Shown one piece after another: positions 27,360 to 37,422 of a stretch of DNA of 61,948 nt. The position numbers and the translations under genes are program-made. Numbering within the stretch: position 1 is the first letter of the stretch; each line of letters begins with the position of its first letter. Under the pieces are notes generated by a model. That model did not search any database. It saw nothing but the letters and a program-made list of their open reading frames with translations, and was not told the DNA's origin. Origin of the DNA: Chloroflexota bacterium (lineage in GTDB: Bacteria > Chloroflexota > Anaerolineae > UBA4142 > SHND01); assembly GCA_004295045.1 (NCBI GenBank), contig SHND01000018.1, positions 1 to 61,948 on the forward strand, read 5' to 3'.

Positions 27360-28853
27360 TTATTTGTTGATGAGTTCCGTGCATTTCGCGGCGGCAGCTG
27401 TCAGCGCTTGTTGTGCGGGAACGTTGTTAAAAAGCGCTTCTTGAACCGAGTCGAGAACGGCTTGGTTCACATCGGCTTTGTTTGGCACGGTCGGCACGAT
27501 GTCCGCCAGTTTCGAGATGTATTCTTTGGCGGCGGGCTTGACGCTGTCTTCAATCGCCACAGGTTTGGCAGAAAAGAACGGGTCATCGTATGCAGAGGGC
27601 GACGAAGGATAGACCGGAACGATTTTGGAGAATTCGGTCATGCTCTCCGGGTTGGTAAAGAATTGCGCGAGCGCAATCGCGGCGTTTGGATATTTAGTGT
27701 CCCCCTTTACCGAGATGCCCATGCCGCCTTTGCCTGCGACACCCGACTTGCCAATGGGCTGCGGCACGACCGCGAGATAACCATAGAGACCCGGGTTCTG
27801 ATCACGGACGATGCGAATGAGATTGGGACCGGTCTGATAGAATGGCGCTTTGCCGGAAAGGAAGAGGTTGAGCGCATCGCGATCTTGATCCGACACAAGA
27901 ATGGTCTTGTCCACCGTACCCGCTTTGACCATATCCACGTACATTTGAAGCCATGCCACACCTTCGGGGGAATCAAAGGTGCACTTTTTCCCATCTTCGC
28001 TCAAAATCTTGACGTTGCCTTCGTACACCATTTGCGCGAGCAAATCATTGACCGTCAAGCGAATGTCACAGATGGCGCCGGTCTTGTCTTTGATCGTTTT
28101 GCAGAGCGCGGGCAGTCCGTCAATGGTCTTGGGGAAATCTTCAATTTTCAACCCCGCGCCGCCCTCGTATCCGGTGACGTTGCCATCTTTGTCCACGACT
28201 GGCTTGCCGCGATAAATCTCGGTGTTGATGAGTTCGACGCCGACAAAGTTATACCACGGGAACTGATAGTTCTTGCCATCCACGAGCTGCTCATTCCAAA
28301 GCCCGGGAAAGTAAATATCTTTGACGCTTTCCGGCACTTTATCATCGAGCGGCAAGAGCAACCCTTTGGATGCATAATCGCTGACCCAGCCCTCACCGAC
28401 GGAAAGATTGATGACATCGGGCGCGGTGCCTGCGGCAAAGGAATTCTTGAGGTCATCCTGGAACGTCGCTTGATGGTCTTCCCATTTTACTTTGACGCCG
28501 GGATATGTTTGCTCAAAACGCTCGATGGTGGATTTGATGTAATCGTCGAACGTAGGCGAAAGCCAGAATGTCCAGAGTGTAACTTCGGCGTTTGGCTCGA
28601 CTCCCTGAATCACTGCTTCAGGATTGGGGGCGGCGGTAGGTTCGACGACGACGGTTTGTTGGGCAACAACCGTTTGCGGTACAGCGACTGTTTCTTTAAC
28701 GGTGCTGACGACCGTTTCCTTGACGGTGCTGACGACCGTCTCTTTGACGACTTGGGGCGTGGCAGGGGTGCCACAGGCAGCGAGAACGAGGGCTCCAAGC
28801 GCCAGCATCAGTAGAGCGGAAAAAATTCCGCGACTAGATTTTTGAGACTGCAT
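27360..28853 (-). CDS. Sugar ABC transporter substrate-binding lipoprotein
   Basis: About 497 residues. A lipoprotein signal ends LAACGTPATPQ. It is followed by a linker of near-identical units (VVSTVKET repeated, then VPQTVV), then a family 1 solute-binding domain with VTLWTFWLSPTFDDYIKSTI, the FAAGTAPDVINLSVGEGWVSD region and GKAPFYQTGPNL. The ATG at 28853 has an AAGGAGGAG ribosome site; the longer frame upstream has none. It supplies substrate to the two permeases downstream. Confidence 0.94.
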   Translation of the reverse strand: MQSQKSSRGIFSALLMLALGALVLAACGTPATPQVVKETVVSTVKETVVSTVKETVAVPQTVVAQQTVVVEPTAAPNPEAVIQGVEPNAEVTLWTFWLSPTFDDYIKSTIERFEQTYPGVKVKWEDHQATFQDDLKNSFAAGTAPDVINLSVGEGWVSDYASKGLLLPLDDKVPESVKDIYFPGLWNEQLVDGKNYQFPWYNFVGVELINTEIYRGKPVVDKDGNVTGYEGGAGLKIEDFPKTIDGLPALCKTIKDKTGAICDIRLTVNDLLAQMVYEGNVKILSEDGKKCTFDSPEGVAWLQMYVDMVKAGTVDKTILVSDQDRDALNLFLSGKAPFYQTGPNLIRIVRDQNPGLYGYLAVVPQPIGKSGVAGKGGMGISVKGDTKYPNAAIALAQFFTNPESMTEFSKIVPVYPSSPSAYDDPFFSAKPVAIEDSVKPAAKEYISKLADIVPTVPNKADVNQAVLDSVQEALFNNVPAQQALTAAAAKCTELINK

Positions 28854-28931
28854 GATTTCTCCTCCTTGAATTGTGACAATCGGCGAATTGTGAGTAATGA
28901 ATAAAAGTTTTGCTGTGCGGCGCACCTCCTT

Positions 28932-29165
28932 TTACTCTTCCGCGAGGGATGATGAATCTGTTGGCGTGGTTTTTGTTTGAATCCAAAGAACTAGTGCATC
29001 TAAACTCGCAAACCCAAAGCGTTCGGTGGTGTGCGGGTCCTGGAGCATGAATCGCCAAACGCGTTCTTGGTCGGTTTCGCCGCGTTCTTCCCAAAAGCGC
29101 AAGAGGTACGAATGGTAATGCGGAGGGCGCGGCACTAACACGTCAGCGTGGGCGAGTTCGCTCAT
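28932..29165 (-). CDS. Small conserved protein, first gene of the ABC operon
   Basis: 77 residues starting MSELAHADVLVP. It contains PHYHSYLLRFWEERGE, RVWRFMLQDPHTTERFGF and ASLDALVLWIQ. The pattern (SYLLRFW, then W-R-LQDPHT, then GFASLDAL) is one I associate with short proteins frequent in Chloroflexota; function unknown. No signal peptide or membrane segment. It lies 78 bases upstream of the substrate-binding gene on the same strand. Confidence 0.65.
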   Translation of the reverse strand: MSELAHADVLVPRPPHYHSYLLRFWEERGETDQERVWRFMLQDPHTTERFGFASLDALVLWIQTKTTPTDSSSLAEE

Positions 29166-29191
29166 GGTCGGTTTATCCGCGCGCAATTTAC

Positions 29192-29227
29192 CAAAGAATC
29201 GTCCAGAGAACGTCCATGAAACGTCTA
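29192..29227. promoter_or_regulatory. Three 11-base iterons upstream of the ABC operon
   Basis: On the minus strand AGACGTTTCAT, GGACGTTCTCT and GGACGATTCTT follow each other without gaps. An 11-base period is one helical turn, so a protein could bind one face. They lie 27-62 bases before the first operon gene. The binding factor is unknown. Confidence 0.5.
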
Positions 29228-29255
29228 TAAAAGGGCGCGCTGGCGGCGAACAAAT

Positions 29256-29282
29256 AAAAAGAGCGGCTCGATTGAGCCGCTC
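29256..29282 (-). terminator. Rho-independent terminator after the L,D-transpeptidase gene
   Basis: Minus-strand stem GAGCGGCTC/GAGCCGCTC with a four-base loop, followed by T5 and further T/A. It sits 28 bases past the transpeptidase stop. Confidence 0.88.
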
Positions 29283-29309
29283 ACGGTTTTCTTATCGGAT
29301 GTCTGAAAC

Positions 29310-30215
29310 CTAGCTGTGCGAAACCACCGGCGTGCCGATGGGCGCCCATTCGTAAAACCATTTTGCTTCGTTCGTGGGCAAATTCACACAACCGTGACTC
29401 ATCGGACGACCAAAGTTGTTGTGCCAATACGTTCCATGAATGGCATAGCCGCGAAAGAAAAACATGGTGAACGGCACATTCGGCAAATCGTAATAATCAA
29501 TGCCCGGCGTGCCGCCCGTCATTCGCACGGCGGGATATTTCGTAAGGATTTTGTACGTGCCGAGAACGGTCGGCGTGCGCGGCAGCCCGGTCGAAACTAC
29601 AACTGTTTTCACCGGGACACTGCCTTCGTACGCGGTGATGGTTTGATTGGAAACGTTAATGTCAATCCATTTGCCGGCAGTCGGCGCGTTCACCGCGGCG
29701 GGCGCATTGACAACATTTTTTTCGGGCGCAGGCGCGACAGGTTGCACGGGAGCCGGCGCAGCCATGGACGCGCCCGGAATGACAAGCCGTTGCCCGTACC
29801 AGACAAAATTCCAGTTCGTCAAATTATTTGCTTGAGCGATGGCAGCAACGGTAACACCGTGCCGCTGCGCAATGCCTGCGAGCGTATCGCCGGGGCGCAC
29901 AGTATAGTAAACGCTTTGCGCGGCGGCTGGCTGCGGAGCGGACGCATTCGCTTGCGCGGGCTGCGCGGAGAACACCATTAGTGAATCGGGAATCAACAAA
30001 CGCTGTCCCGAATACACAAAGTTTGGATTGGGCAAATTATTTGCGCGCATCAAGCTTTCGACGCTGACGCCGTGCCGTGACGCGATGGCGAACAACGTGT
30101 CGCCCGGATTGACCACCACCCATTCGGGACCTGCGGCAGAAATGCTTGCCGCAAATGGCAGTGTGATGGAGAGCGCGAACGCCAAAAGTATTACAAGAAA
30201 AAAGAATCGTTTCAT
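29310..30215 (-). CDS. L,D-transpeptidase with two LysM domains
   Basis: Secreted cell-wall enzyme of about 301 residues. Signal peptide MKRFFFLVILLAFALSITLP; LysM 1 (about 31-77, VVNPGDTLFAIASRHGVSVE); an Ala/Pro linker; LysM 2 (about 103-150, YTVRPGDTLAGIAQRHGVTV); a second linker; and a YkuD catalytic domain (about 185-301) with HGTYWHNNFG and the active-site SHGCVNL. It should make 3-3 crosslinks or attach proteins to peptidoglycan. The ATG at 30215 is chosen because the signal peptide starts there and GAGGG lies just upstream; the frame extends 89 codons further without family sequence. Confidence 0.95.
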   Translation of the reverse strand: MKRFFFLVILLAFALSITLPFAASISAAGPEWVVVNPGDTLFAIASRHGVSVESLMRANNLPNPNFVYSGQRLLIPDSLMVFSAQPAQANASAPQPAAAQSVYYTVRPGDTLAGIAQRHGVTVAAIAQANNLTNWNFVWYGQRLVIPGASMAAPAPVQPVAPAPEKNVVNAPAAVNAPTAGKWIDINVSNQTITAYEGSVPVKTVVVSTGLPRTPTVLGTYKILTKYPAVRMTGGTPGIDYYDLPNVPFTMFFFRGYAIHGTYWHNNFGRPMSHGCVNLPTNEAKWFYEWAPIGTPVVSHS

Positions 30216-30341
30216 TTTATCCCTCGAATCATTGATGACATCGGGCATCTTAGCACAAGCCGCGCGCGCTTTCAAGTGATAAACGCGGTACGAGCAAAAA
30301 AAGTCCGTTACTATCCGAAAGAGGCAAGAGTTGAAAAGTGT

Positions 30342-30371
30342 TTGAACACGAAATTCGACTTGGAGTATAAT
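30342..30371 (+). promoter_or_regulatory. Promoter of the uracil-DNA glycosylase gene
   Basis: TTGAAC (30342-30347), an 18-base spacer and TATAAT (30366-30371), about 30 bases before the start codon and followed by GAGGG. Confidence 0.75.
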
Positions 30372-30400
30372 GCCCGCGAATCTATTTGAGGGTGAAAATG

Positions 30401-31033
30401 ATGACAGACCGAACAGCCGAATTGAATGAGATTGCCGAACAGGTGCGTGTCTGCACGCGCTGCATATTGTACAAAACCGCAACCCACGCCGTGCCGGGCG
30501 AAGGACCCGCCAACGCCGAGATTATGATGATCGGCGAAGGACCGGGCTTTCACGAAGACCAGCAAGGGCGCCCCTTTGTTGGCGCGTCAGGAAAATTTTT
30601 GGACGAGCTGTTGGCGCACATCAATCTCAAGCGTTCGGATATTTTCATCACCAACGTCGTCAAACATCGTCCGCCCAACAACCGCGACCCATATCCCGAA
30701 GAAATTGAAGCGTGCCGCCCGTGGCTCGATCAACAGATTGCGCTCATTCAACCCAAGGTCATCGTCACCATCAGCCGCTTTGCGATGGCGCGCTGGTTTC
30801 CGAATGAAAAAATTTCTGCGGTGCATGGCAAAGCAAAACGCTTTGGCAATTTCATGGTCGTTCCGATGTTTCATCCTGCCGCCGCGCTGCACAATCAAAA
30901 TCTAAAACCTGTGTTGATCGAAGATTTCAAAAAGTTGCCAAAGTACATTCAAGATGCCAAGAACGCAAGTGATGCTTCTGCGGAAGCGCCGAAAAAAAAA
31001 GACCCACCCGCCGAACAACTAAAAATGTTTTGA
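30401..31033 (+). CDS. Family 4 uracil-DNA glycosylase
   Basis: Removes uracil from DNA. About 210 residues with motif A GEGPGFHEDQQGRPFVGASG, KHRPPNNRDPYPEE and motif B MFHPAAALHN. The iron-sulfur ligands are incomplete: CTRC near the N-terminus and EACRPW are present, but the usual KCRPP cysteine is His (KHRPP). The ATG at 30401 is eight bases after GAGGG; an adjacent ATG at 30398 is also possible. A Lys/Pro-rich tail (APKKKDPPAEQLKMF) ends the protein. It precedes RNase J by 58 bases on the same strand. Confidence 0.92.
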   Translation: MTDRTAELNEIAEQVRVCTRCILYKTATHAVPGEGPANAEIMMIGEGPGFHEDQQGRPFVGASGKFLDELLAHINLKRSDIFITNVVKHRPPNNRDPYPEEIEACRPWLDQQIALIQPKVIVTISRFAMARWFPNEKISAVHGKAKRFGNFMVVPMFHPAAALHNQNLKPVLIEDFKKLPKYIQDAKNASDASAEAPKKKDPPAEQLKMF

Positions 31034-31091
31034 AAGGACGACGAAAAAAGGATTGAAGTCCTCTGTCTCCGCCTTTCGTCAATCGTCATAA

Positions 31092-32756
31092 ATGGCAAAC
31101 TCGCTCCGCATTATTCCTCTTGGTGGTGTTGGTGAAATCGGCAAGAACATGACGGCGTTCGAATTCTCGGACGACAGTTCCGCCGAGGACGCCATTCTGG
31201 TCATTGACGCAGGCATGATGTTTCCCGAATCACACATGCTTGGCGTGGATTTGGTGATCCCCGACATTACGTATCTCCTCGAAAATCAATCAAAAGTTTT
31301 AGGCATTCTCATCACGCACGGACACGAAGATCACATCGGCGCGCTGCCGTACATCTTGCCGCGTTTGAATGTCCCGTTGTATGCGACCAAACTCACGGCG
31401 GGATTGATTCAGGTCAAGTTAAAATTGAACAAAGTGCGCGACGCGACGATCCACGTCATTCCGGAACGCGATACCTTTTCACTCGGTCCCTTTACCATTG
31501 AAACATTTCATGTGAGTCACTCGATTCCCGATGGGATCGGGATCGCGCTCACAACGCCAGTTGGCACGATCGTCCATTCCGGCGATTTCAAATTTGATCC
31601 CAATCCTGTGGACGGCGAGATGACCGACTTTGCCAAACTTGCCGAGTTGGGAGCGCGCGGCGTACTTGCGCTGATGAGCGACAGTACGAACGCGGATTCG
31701 CCCGGGCACACGCCGAGCGAGCAGGTGATTCAAGATACTTTTGCGCGCGTGTTTGCGTTGGCGGAAGGACGCATCATCGTTGCGACCTTTGCTTCGAATA
31801 TCTCGCGCATTCAGCAAGCCATTGACGCGGCGCAGCGTTTCGAACGCAAGGTGTGCGTCATCGGACGTTCGATTCAAGACAATGTAAAAATGTCAGTCGA
31901 ACTTGGCTATCTGGAGGCGGACCCGAATCGGTTCATTCGCGCGGATGAATTGGAGAATTACGCGTCATCTGAAATTTTGATCGTGTGTACGGGAGGACAG
32001 GGCGAGCCGACCAGCGCTTTGACCAAAATGGCAAATCGCGAACACAAGCAGGTCAGCTTGAAAAAAGGCGACACGGTGATTCTTTCTTCGAGCGCGATTC
32101 CCGGCAATGAAGAAATGGTGAACAAGACGCTCAACAACTTGTTCCGCGAAGGCGTGACTGTCTATTACGATCGCTTTATGGACGTACACGTGTCGGGACA
32201 TGCCAGCCAAGAGGAACAAAAGTGGATGATCAATCTGGTGCGCCCCAAGTATTTCATTCCAATTCATGGAGAATATCGGCATCTTGTGATTCACGGACGT
32301 TTAGCGGAATCGCTTGGCTATCGCCCCGAAAATATTTTCGTCGTCGAAAATGGCGATGTCGTTCAATTTGATTCAAATGGACGCGGCTATGTCTTGCGCG
32401 AAGAGGTGAGTGCGGCAGACGTGTTGGTAGATGGAATTGGCGTTGGGGATATTGGCAATATCGTGCTGCGCGATCGGCATCAACTCGCGCAAGACGGATT
32501 TTTCATTGCGATGGTGGGAATTAATATGCGAACGGGCGAAATCGTTTTCGGTCCGGAAATCGAAACGCGCGGTTTTGTCTATAACCCTGAGGCGGAAAGC
32601 ATGATTGAAGGCGCAAAGCAGGTGATCCGTGAGGCAGTCGCTGCCAGCGCCCATGATCCGGGTCTCAGCGCGGCATTAAAACAAGTCTTGGGCGAATATC
32701 TCTACAAAACGACGCGGCGCCGCCCGATGATCATTCCGGTGGTGACGGAATTATAG
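31092..32756 (+). CDS. rnj: Ribonuclease J
   Basis: Metallo-beta-lactamase/beta-CASP ribonuclease with 5' exonuclease and endonuclease activity on RNA. 554 residues: HGHEDHIGALPYIL (zinc ligands), SGDFKFDP, SDSTNADSPGHTPSE, the beta-CASP motifs with HVSGHASQEEQ and FIPIHGEYRHL, and a C-terminal domain ending in RRRPMIIPVVTEL. The length fits bacterial RNase J. Followed by a strong bidirectional hairpin before rpoC. Confidence 0.95.
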   Translation: MANSLRIIPLGGVGEIGKNMTAFEFSDDSSAEDAILVIDAGMMFPESHMLGVDLVIPDITYLLENQSKVLGILITHGHEDHIGALPYILPRLNVPLYATKLTAGLIQVKLKLNKVRDATIHVIPERDTFSLGPFTIETFHVSHSIPDGIGIALTTPVGTIVHSGDFKFDPNPVDGEMTDFAKLAELGARGVLALMSDSTNADSPGHTPSEQVIQDTFARVFALAEGRIIVATFASNISRIQQAIDAAQRFERKVCVIGRSIQDNVKMSVELGYLEADPNRFIRADELENYASSEILIVCTGGQGEPTSALTKMANREHKQVSLKKGDTVILSSSAIPGNEEMVNKTLNNLFREGVTVYYDRFMDVHVSGHASQEEQKWMINLVRPKYFIPIHGEYRHLVIHGRLAESLGYRPENIFVVENGDVVQFDSNGRGYVLREEVSAADVLVDGIGVGDIGNIVLRDRHQLAQDGFFIAMVGINMRTGEIVFGPEIETRGFVYNPEAESMIEGAKQVIREAVAASAHDPGLSAALKQVLGEYLYKTTRRRPMIIPVVTEL

Positions 32757-32815
32757 AGCATCAGCTTTGCCGCGAAGGTTTGCACAAAAAAATCATTGTC
32801 GAACACTCTTGATAT

Positions 32816-32850
32816 AAAAAATGCGGAAGGCATATGCCTTCCGCATTTTT
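32816..32850. terminator. Bidirectional terminator between RNase J and rpoC
   Basis: Stem ATGCGGAAGGCA/TGCCTTCCGCAT, an almost perfect palindrome, flanked by A5 on the left and T5 on the right so that it works in both directions for the two convergent genes. Confidence 0.92.
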
Positions 32851-32868
32851 CGTTCCAATTTTTGCGGC

Positions 32869-35800
32869 TTATTCTGCTTCCGCTTCTTCCTCTTCTTCTT
32901 CCTCTTCATCCATCTCTTCGTCATCCAGCTCGAGCGAATTGTCTTCGTCGAGGTCGAGGTCTTCCTCTTCCGCTTCTTCTTCTACTTCCTCTTCCGACTC
33001 TTCCTCCACCTCTTCCACATCCGCGACAATATCCGCGCCTTCCACTTCGGATTCGGGCGCTTCTTCGAGTTCGGCATCCACTTCGCCAATCAATTCTTCG
33101 TCGAGCGCTTCCACTTCGGCGAGTTCTTCATCTTCGAGTCGAATGTCCTCATCCAATTTGTGTCCGAGCCGACCCATTGTGCCGATCTTCATTTCGGCAA
33201 TATCCGCGCGCTTGCGCTGGCGGAAACCGGTGCCTGCCGGAATCAATTTGCCGATGATGACATTTTCTTTCAACCCGTACAGGTCATCGCGCTTGCCTTC
33301 GATGGCGGCTTGTGAGAGCACGCTGATCGTGTGTTGGAATGACGACGCGCTCAAGAACGAATCAGTCGAAAGCGACGCTTTGGTCACGCCCAACAGGATC
33401 GGCTGCGCCGTCGCGGGAATGCCTTCCGCTTCGCTGATCTTTTCGTTCACATCTTCGAACGCGAGACGGTCCACCAATTGACCGGGCAAGAAATCCGTAT
33501 CGCCGGTAGACTTGACGCGCACGCGGCGGAACATTTGTCGCAAAATCATTTCGATATGCTTGTCATTGATATTCACGCCCTGTGAGCGATACACCCGTTG
33601 AATTTCTTCGACGAGATAAATCTGTGCCGCATCGCGTCCGAGAATCCGCAAAATGTCATGCGGATTTTTTGGACCTTCTGTCAGTTGGTCTCCCGCGTTC
33701 ACGCGTCCACCCGTTTCGATACCCGCTTTCAAGCGCGCCGCCGCAGCTACCTCGTACACTTTTTCATCACGCTCCTCGCGTCGAATCGTCAACGTACGCC
33801 CATCGCGCAAGACCTGTCCTTCGTTCAACGCATAGATATCGTTGCCCTCTTTGTCATGGAACAGAACGGTATCGCGCGCAATGAAATCGCCTTCTTTGAC
33901 CAACGCTTTCGCGTGCGGCGGCATCTCATAATCATCATCTTCGGTTTTCGACGCGACGATTCTGATGACGCGTTGTCCATCTTCGATGCCGATTTCGACT
34001 GTGCCGTCAATTTCGGCGATGAGCGCTTGTCCTTTTGGATCGCGCGCCTCGAAGAGTTCTTCGATACGCGGCAAACCTGTTGTGATGTCATCCGCGCCTG
34101 CGACGCCGCCGGTGTGGAAGGTGCGTAGAGTGAGCTGCGTGCCCGGTTCGCCGATGGACTGTGCCGCAATCACGCCGACTGCTTCGCCGATGCGAATCAG
34201 ACCGCGCCGCGCCAGATCGCGTCCATAGCATTTTGCACAAAGTCCGTGTCGCGCACCGCACGTCAGCGGGCTGCGCACAAAGACGCGGTCCACGCCGGCA
34301 GGTTTCATTTGCGCCCACAATTCTTCTGTGATCACCTCGCCCGGGTTCACAATGATTTCGCCCGTTTTGGGATTGGCGATAGGACTCGCGGCAACGCGCC
34401 CAATCACCCGTTCGTCGAAACCTTCGCCCGTGCGTTCTTTGGAATCAGCCGCAAGCCAAATGCCCGCGTGTGTGCCGCAGTCGTCTTCGTTGATGATGAC
34501 ATCTTGCGCCACATCCACGAGCCGCCGCGTGAGATAACCCGCGTCCGCTGTGCGAAGCGCGGTATCTGCCAAACCTTTGCGCGCGCCGTGCGTGGAAATG
34601 AAATATTCCAACGCGGTCAGCCCTTCGCGAAAGTTTGAAGTGATCGGCAGGGGAATGATGCGACCGGCAGGGTCTGCCATCAAACCGCGCATGCCTGCGA
34701 GCTGCCGAAGCGGCGTGAAACCGCCTTTCGTCGCGCCCGAATTTGCCATGACGCGCACCGGTGAATCCTGCGCGAACGATTTCGCCACTGCGTCGGTAAT
34801 TTCTTCCGTCGCTTCGGTCCACAGTTCGACAGTTTTCACGTATTGTTCGTCTTCGGTGATCAGACCACGCCGATACTGTTTTTCCACTTCGGCGACTTTG
34901 CCTTCGACGCCTTTGACGATTTGTTCCTTGTTTTCGGGAACGGTGATGTCGTCAATCGCAATCGTCAAACCCGAACGTGTGGCATAGCGGAACCCGATGT
35001 CTTTGATGCGATCTACAATTTCGGCGGTGCCTTCGGGTCCGACAACTTGATAGGCGCGGGCGACCAATTCCTTTAATTTCTTTTTGTCCTGGATGTCATT
35101 GACAAAGCGCATTTCTTCGGGAAAGATTTCGTTGAACAAGACGCGTCCAACGGTTGTGTCAATCAATTCCCGTTTTTTGCCTTTGGTGAATTGCACTTTG
35201 ATTTTTGCGTGCAAGTCCACGACGCCCAAGTCGTACGCCAGCGCGACTTCTTCGGACGATGCAAAGATTTTGCCATCGCCGCGATTGTCCGGCTTGTCCA
35301 TCGTGAGATAGTAACAGCCGAGTACCATATCTTTGGTCGGTTCGACAATCGGTTCGCCCGACGCAGGTTTGAGCAAATTCGACGCGCTCAACATCAATGT
35401 ACGCGCTTCGTGTTTTGCCGATTCGGAAAGCGGGACGTGGACTGCCATTTGGTCGCCGTCAAAGTCCGCGTTGAACGCGGCGCAGACGAGCGGATGAATT
35501 TGAATCGCGCTGCCTTCGACCAGTACGACTTCGAATGCTTGAATGCCCAAGCGATGCAGTGTCGGCGCGCGGTTCAAGAGAACGGGATGGTCTTGGATAA
35601 TATCTTCCAACACATCCCACACTTCGGGCGACATGCGGTCCACCAGCCGTTTTGCCGACTTGATGTTGTGCGCGAAATTGTTTTCCACCAGTTTGCGCAT
35701 CACAAATGGTTTGAACAATTCGAGCGCCATCTGTTTCGGCAGACCGCACTGATTCAATTTGAGATGCGGACCGACGACGATGACAGAGCGTCCCGAATAG

Positions 35801-37341
35801 TCCACGCGCTTGCCGAGCAAGTTGCGGCGGAAGCGACCTTGTTTGCCTTTGAGCAAGTCGGAAAGCGATTTAAGTTTGCGCTGACCCCGCTGCGAGACAG
35901 CTTTGCCACGCTGCGAATTATCAATCAGCGAATCCACCGCTTCTTGCAACATGCGCTTTTCATTGTTGACAATCACTTCGGGCGCGCCGAGTTCCAACAA
36001 GCGTTTGAGACGATTGTTGCGATTGATGACGCGGCGATACAAGTCGTTCAAATCGCTCGTGGCGAAACGACCGCCATCGAGCTGCACCATCGGGCGCAAG
36101 TCGGGCGGAATGACGGGCAGAATGGTGAGAATCATCCATTCCGGGCGATTGCTCGATTTGCGAAGTGATTCGACGACGCGCAATTGTTTGATTGCCTTTT
36201 TGCGCTGCTGCTTGGAGCGCGTGCCCCGAATTTCGCGGCGCAGCGATTTCGCCATCTCGTCCATCTGCATACGGCGGACGATTTCGAGAACGGCTTCTGC
36301 GCCCATCCCCGCTTTGAACACATGCCCCCATTTTTCAGAGAGATCGCGGTATTGCGATTCGGTCAAAAATTCTTTGACGGCGATGGCTTGCAGTTCGTCA
36401 AATTTTGGATCAAATTCACTGCGCAGCGCATTCGCCTTGTCTTCCATCTGTCCTTGCAGCGACGCGGCTTCTTCGTCAAAATCGGCTTGGAGCGTTTCGC
36501 GCTTGCCCTGCGCGTCGAGACGTTTCTCTTTTTGTTGCTTGGTGATGTCGGCTTCAATTTCGTTGAGATGCGCTTGCATCACTTCGGCAAGTTTCTTGCG
36601 ATGCTTGGGCGCGATTTCTTCACCCTCTTCGACGATCGTTTCGTCGGTGGGTTCAAAGACAATGGCTTTGCGGACTTCTTTGCCGCGATCTTCGAGCTTG
36701 CGTTCCATCTGCTTGCCCAACGAAACAACCTCGTCGGTTTTTTCCGCGAGTTTTTCGTCCAACTTGGCAATCGCGTTCTCGGTCTTTTTCTCGAGTTTTT
36801 CTATTTCTTCCATCAACTCGAGTTCGCGTTTTTCGAGTTTGTCGGAGAGTGACTTGGTATCTTTGGCGATGCGATGGTCGAGTTCTTCTTCGAGTTTCTT
36901 GAGCGCTTTGTTGCGCGCCCCTTCGTCAATGTGCGTGATAATGTATTGCGCGAAATAGAGGACGCGGTCGAGATTGCGGCGGGAGACATCGAGCAAGAGT
37001 CCGAGATACGAAGGCACGCGGCGGGTGTACCAAATATGCGCGACGGGCGCGGCGAGCTCAATGTGCCCCATCCGTTCGCGGCGCACGCGCGAAGGCGCGA
37101 CTTGAACGCCGCACTTTTCGCAAATCATTCCCTTGTAGCGAACTTTTTTGTATTTGCCGCAGTAACATTCCCAATCGCGCGTCGGACCAAAGATGCGTTC
37201 ATCAAAAAGTCCATCGCGCTCGGGACGCAAGCGACGATAGTTGATCGTTTCAGGTTTCAACACTTCGCCATGCGACCACGCTTTAATTTGATCGGGCGAG
37301 GCGAGTGAAATACGGACGGCGGAAAAATCTTTGATTTCCAT
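32869..37341 (-). CDS. rpoC: DNA-directed RNA polymerase subunit beta'
   Basis: Catalytic subunit of RNA polymerase, about 1490 residues. N-terminal zinc finger [20 protein letters not shown], catalytic [16 protein letters not shown], the trigger-loop region, a second zinc site (DDCGTHAG with [11 protein letters not shown]), and [17 protein letters not shown] read as [12 protein letters not shown] coiled-coil insertion of roughly 200 residues rich in E, K and A sits near residues 130-370. The C-terminus ends in a tail of about 95 residues that is over half Glu/Asp. The ATG at 37341 follows GGAAAGGGAG. rpoB is not adjacent; a recombinase gene lies upstream. Confidence 0.97.
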   Translation of the reverse strand: MEIKDFSAVRISLASPDQIKAWSHGEVLKPETINYRRLRPERDGLFDERIFGPTRDWECYCGKYKKVRYKGMICEKCGVQVAPSRVRRERMGHIELAAPVAHIWYTRRVPSYLGLLLDVSRRNLDRVLYFAQYIITHIDEGARNKALKKLEEELDHRIAKDTKSLSDKLEKRELELMEEIEKLEKKTENAIAKLDEKLAEKTDEVVSLGKQMERKLEDRGKEVRKAIVFEPTDETIVEEGEEIAPKHRKKLAEVMQAHLNEIEADITKQQKEKRLDAQGKRETLQADFDEEAASLQGQMEDKANALRSEFDPKFDELQAIAVKEFLTESQYRDLSEKWGHVFKAGMGAEAVLEIVRRMQMDEMAKSLRREIRGTRSKQQRKKAIKQLRVVESLRKSSNRPEWMILTILPVIPPDLRPMVQLDGGRFATSDLNDLYRRVINRNNRLKRLLELGAPEVIVNNEKRMLQEAVDSLIDNSQRGKAVSQRGQRKLKSLSDLLKGKQGRFRRNLLGKRVDYSGRSVIVVGPHLKLNQCGLPKQMALELFKPFVMRKLVENNFAHNIKSAKRLVDRMSPEVWDVLEDIIQDHPVLLNRAPTLHRLGIQAFEVVLVEGSAIQIHPLVCAAFNADFDGDQMAVHVPLSESAKHEARTLMLSASNLLKPASGEPIVEPTKDMVLGCYYLTMDKPDNRGDGKIFASSEEVALAYDLGVVDLHAKIKVQFTKGKKRELIDTTVGRVLFNEIFPEEMRFVNDIQDKKKLKELVARAYQVVGPEGTAEIVDRIKDIGFRYATRSGLTIAIDDITVPENKEQIVKGVEGKVAEVEKQYRRGLITEDEQYVKTVELWTEATEEITDAVAKSFAQDSPVRVMANSGATKGGFTPLRQLAGMRGLMADPAGRIIPLPITSNFREGLTALEYFISTHGARKGLADTALRTADAGYLTRRLVDVAQDVIINEDDCGTHAGIWLAADSKERTGEGFDERVIGRVAASPIANPKTGEIIVNPGEVITEELWAQMKPAGVDRVFVRSPLTCGARHGLCAKCYGRDLARRGLIRIGEAVGVIAAQSIGEPGTQLTLRTFHTGGVAGADDITTGLPRIEELFEARDPKGQALIAEIDGTVEIGIEDGQRVIRIVASKTEDDDYEMPPHAKALVKEGDFIARDTVLFHDKEGNDIYALNEGQVLRDGRTLTIRREERDEKVYEVAAAARLKAGIETGGRVNAGDQLTEGPKNPHDILRILGRDAAQIYLVEEIQRVYRSQGVNINDKHIEMILRQMFRRVRVKSTGDTDFLPGQLVDRLAFEDVNEKISEAEGIPATAQPILLGVTKASLSTDSFLSASSFQHTISVLSQAAIEGKRDDLYGLKENVIIGKLIPAGTGFRQRKRADIAEMKIGTMGRLGHKLDEDIRLEDEELAEVEALDEELIGEVDAELEEAPESEVEGADIVADVEEVEEESEEEVEEEAEEEDLDLDEDNSLELDDEEMDEEEEEEEEAEAE

Positions 37342-37422
37342 GTACACTCCCTTTCCAGAGTGATAAGGTATGAGCAATGAAGATTGCGTAAGAGCAAAAA
37401 ACAGATGATCAATCGCAAATGA

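Noticed and set aside
27408..28814. Plus-strand 468-codon frame antisense to the sugar-binding lipoprotein gene
   Set aside because: The minus-strand product has a signal peptide, lipobox and family motifs; the antisense product has none.
29192..29227. Possible short CRISPR-like array (three similar units)
   Set aside because: The units are 11 bases with no spacers, so they are operator-type iterons. No CRISPR array or cas gene is seen in the window.
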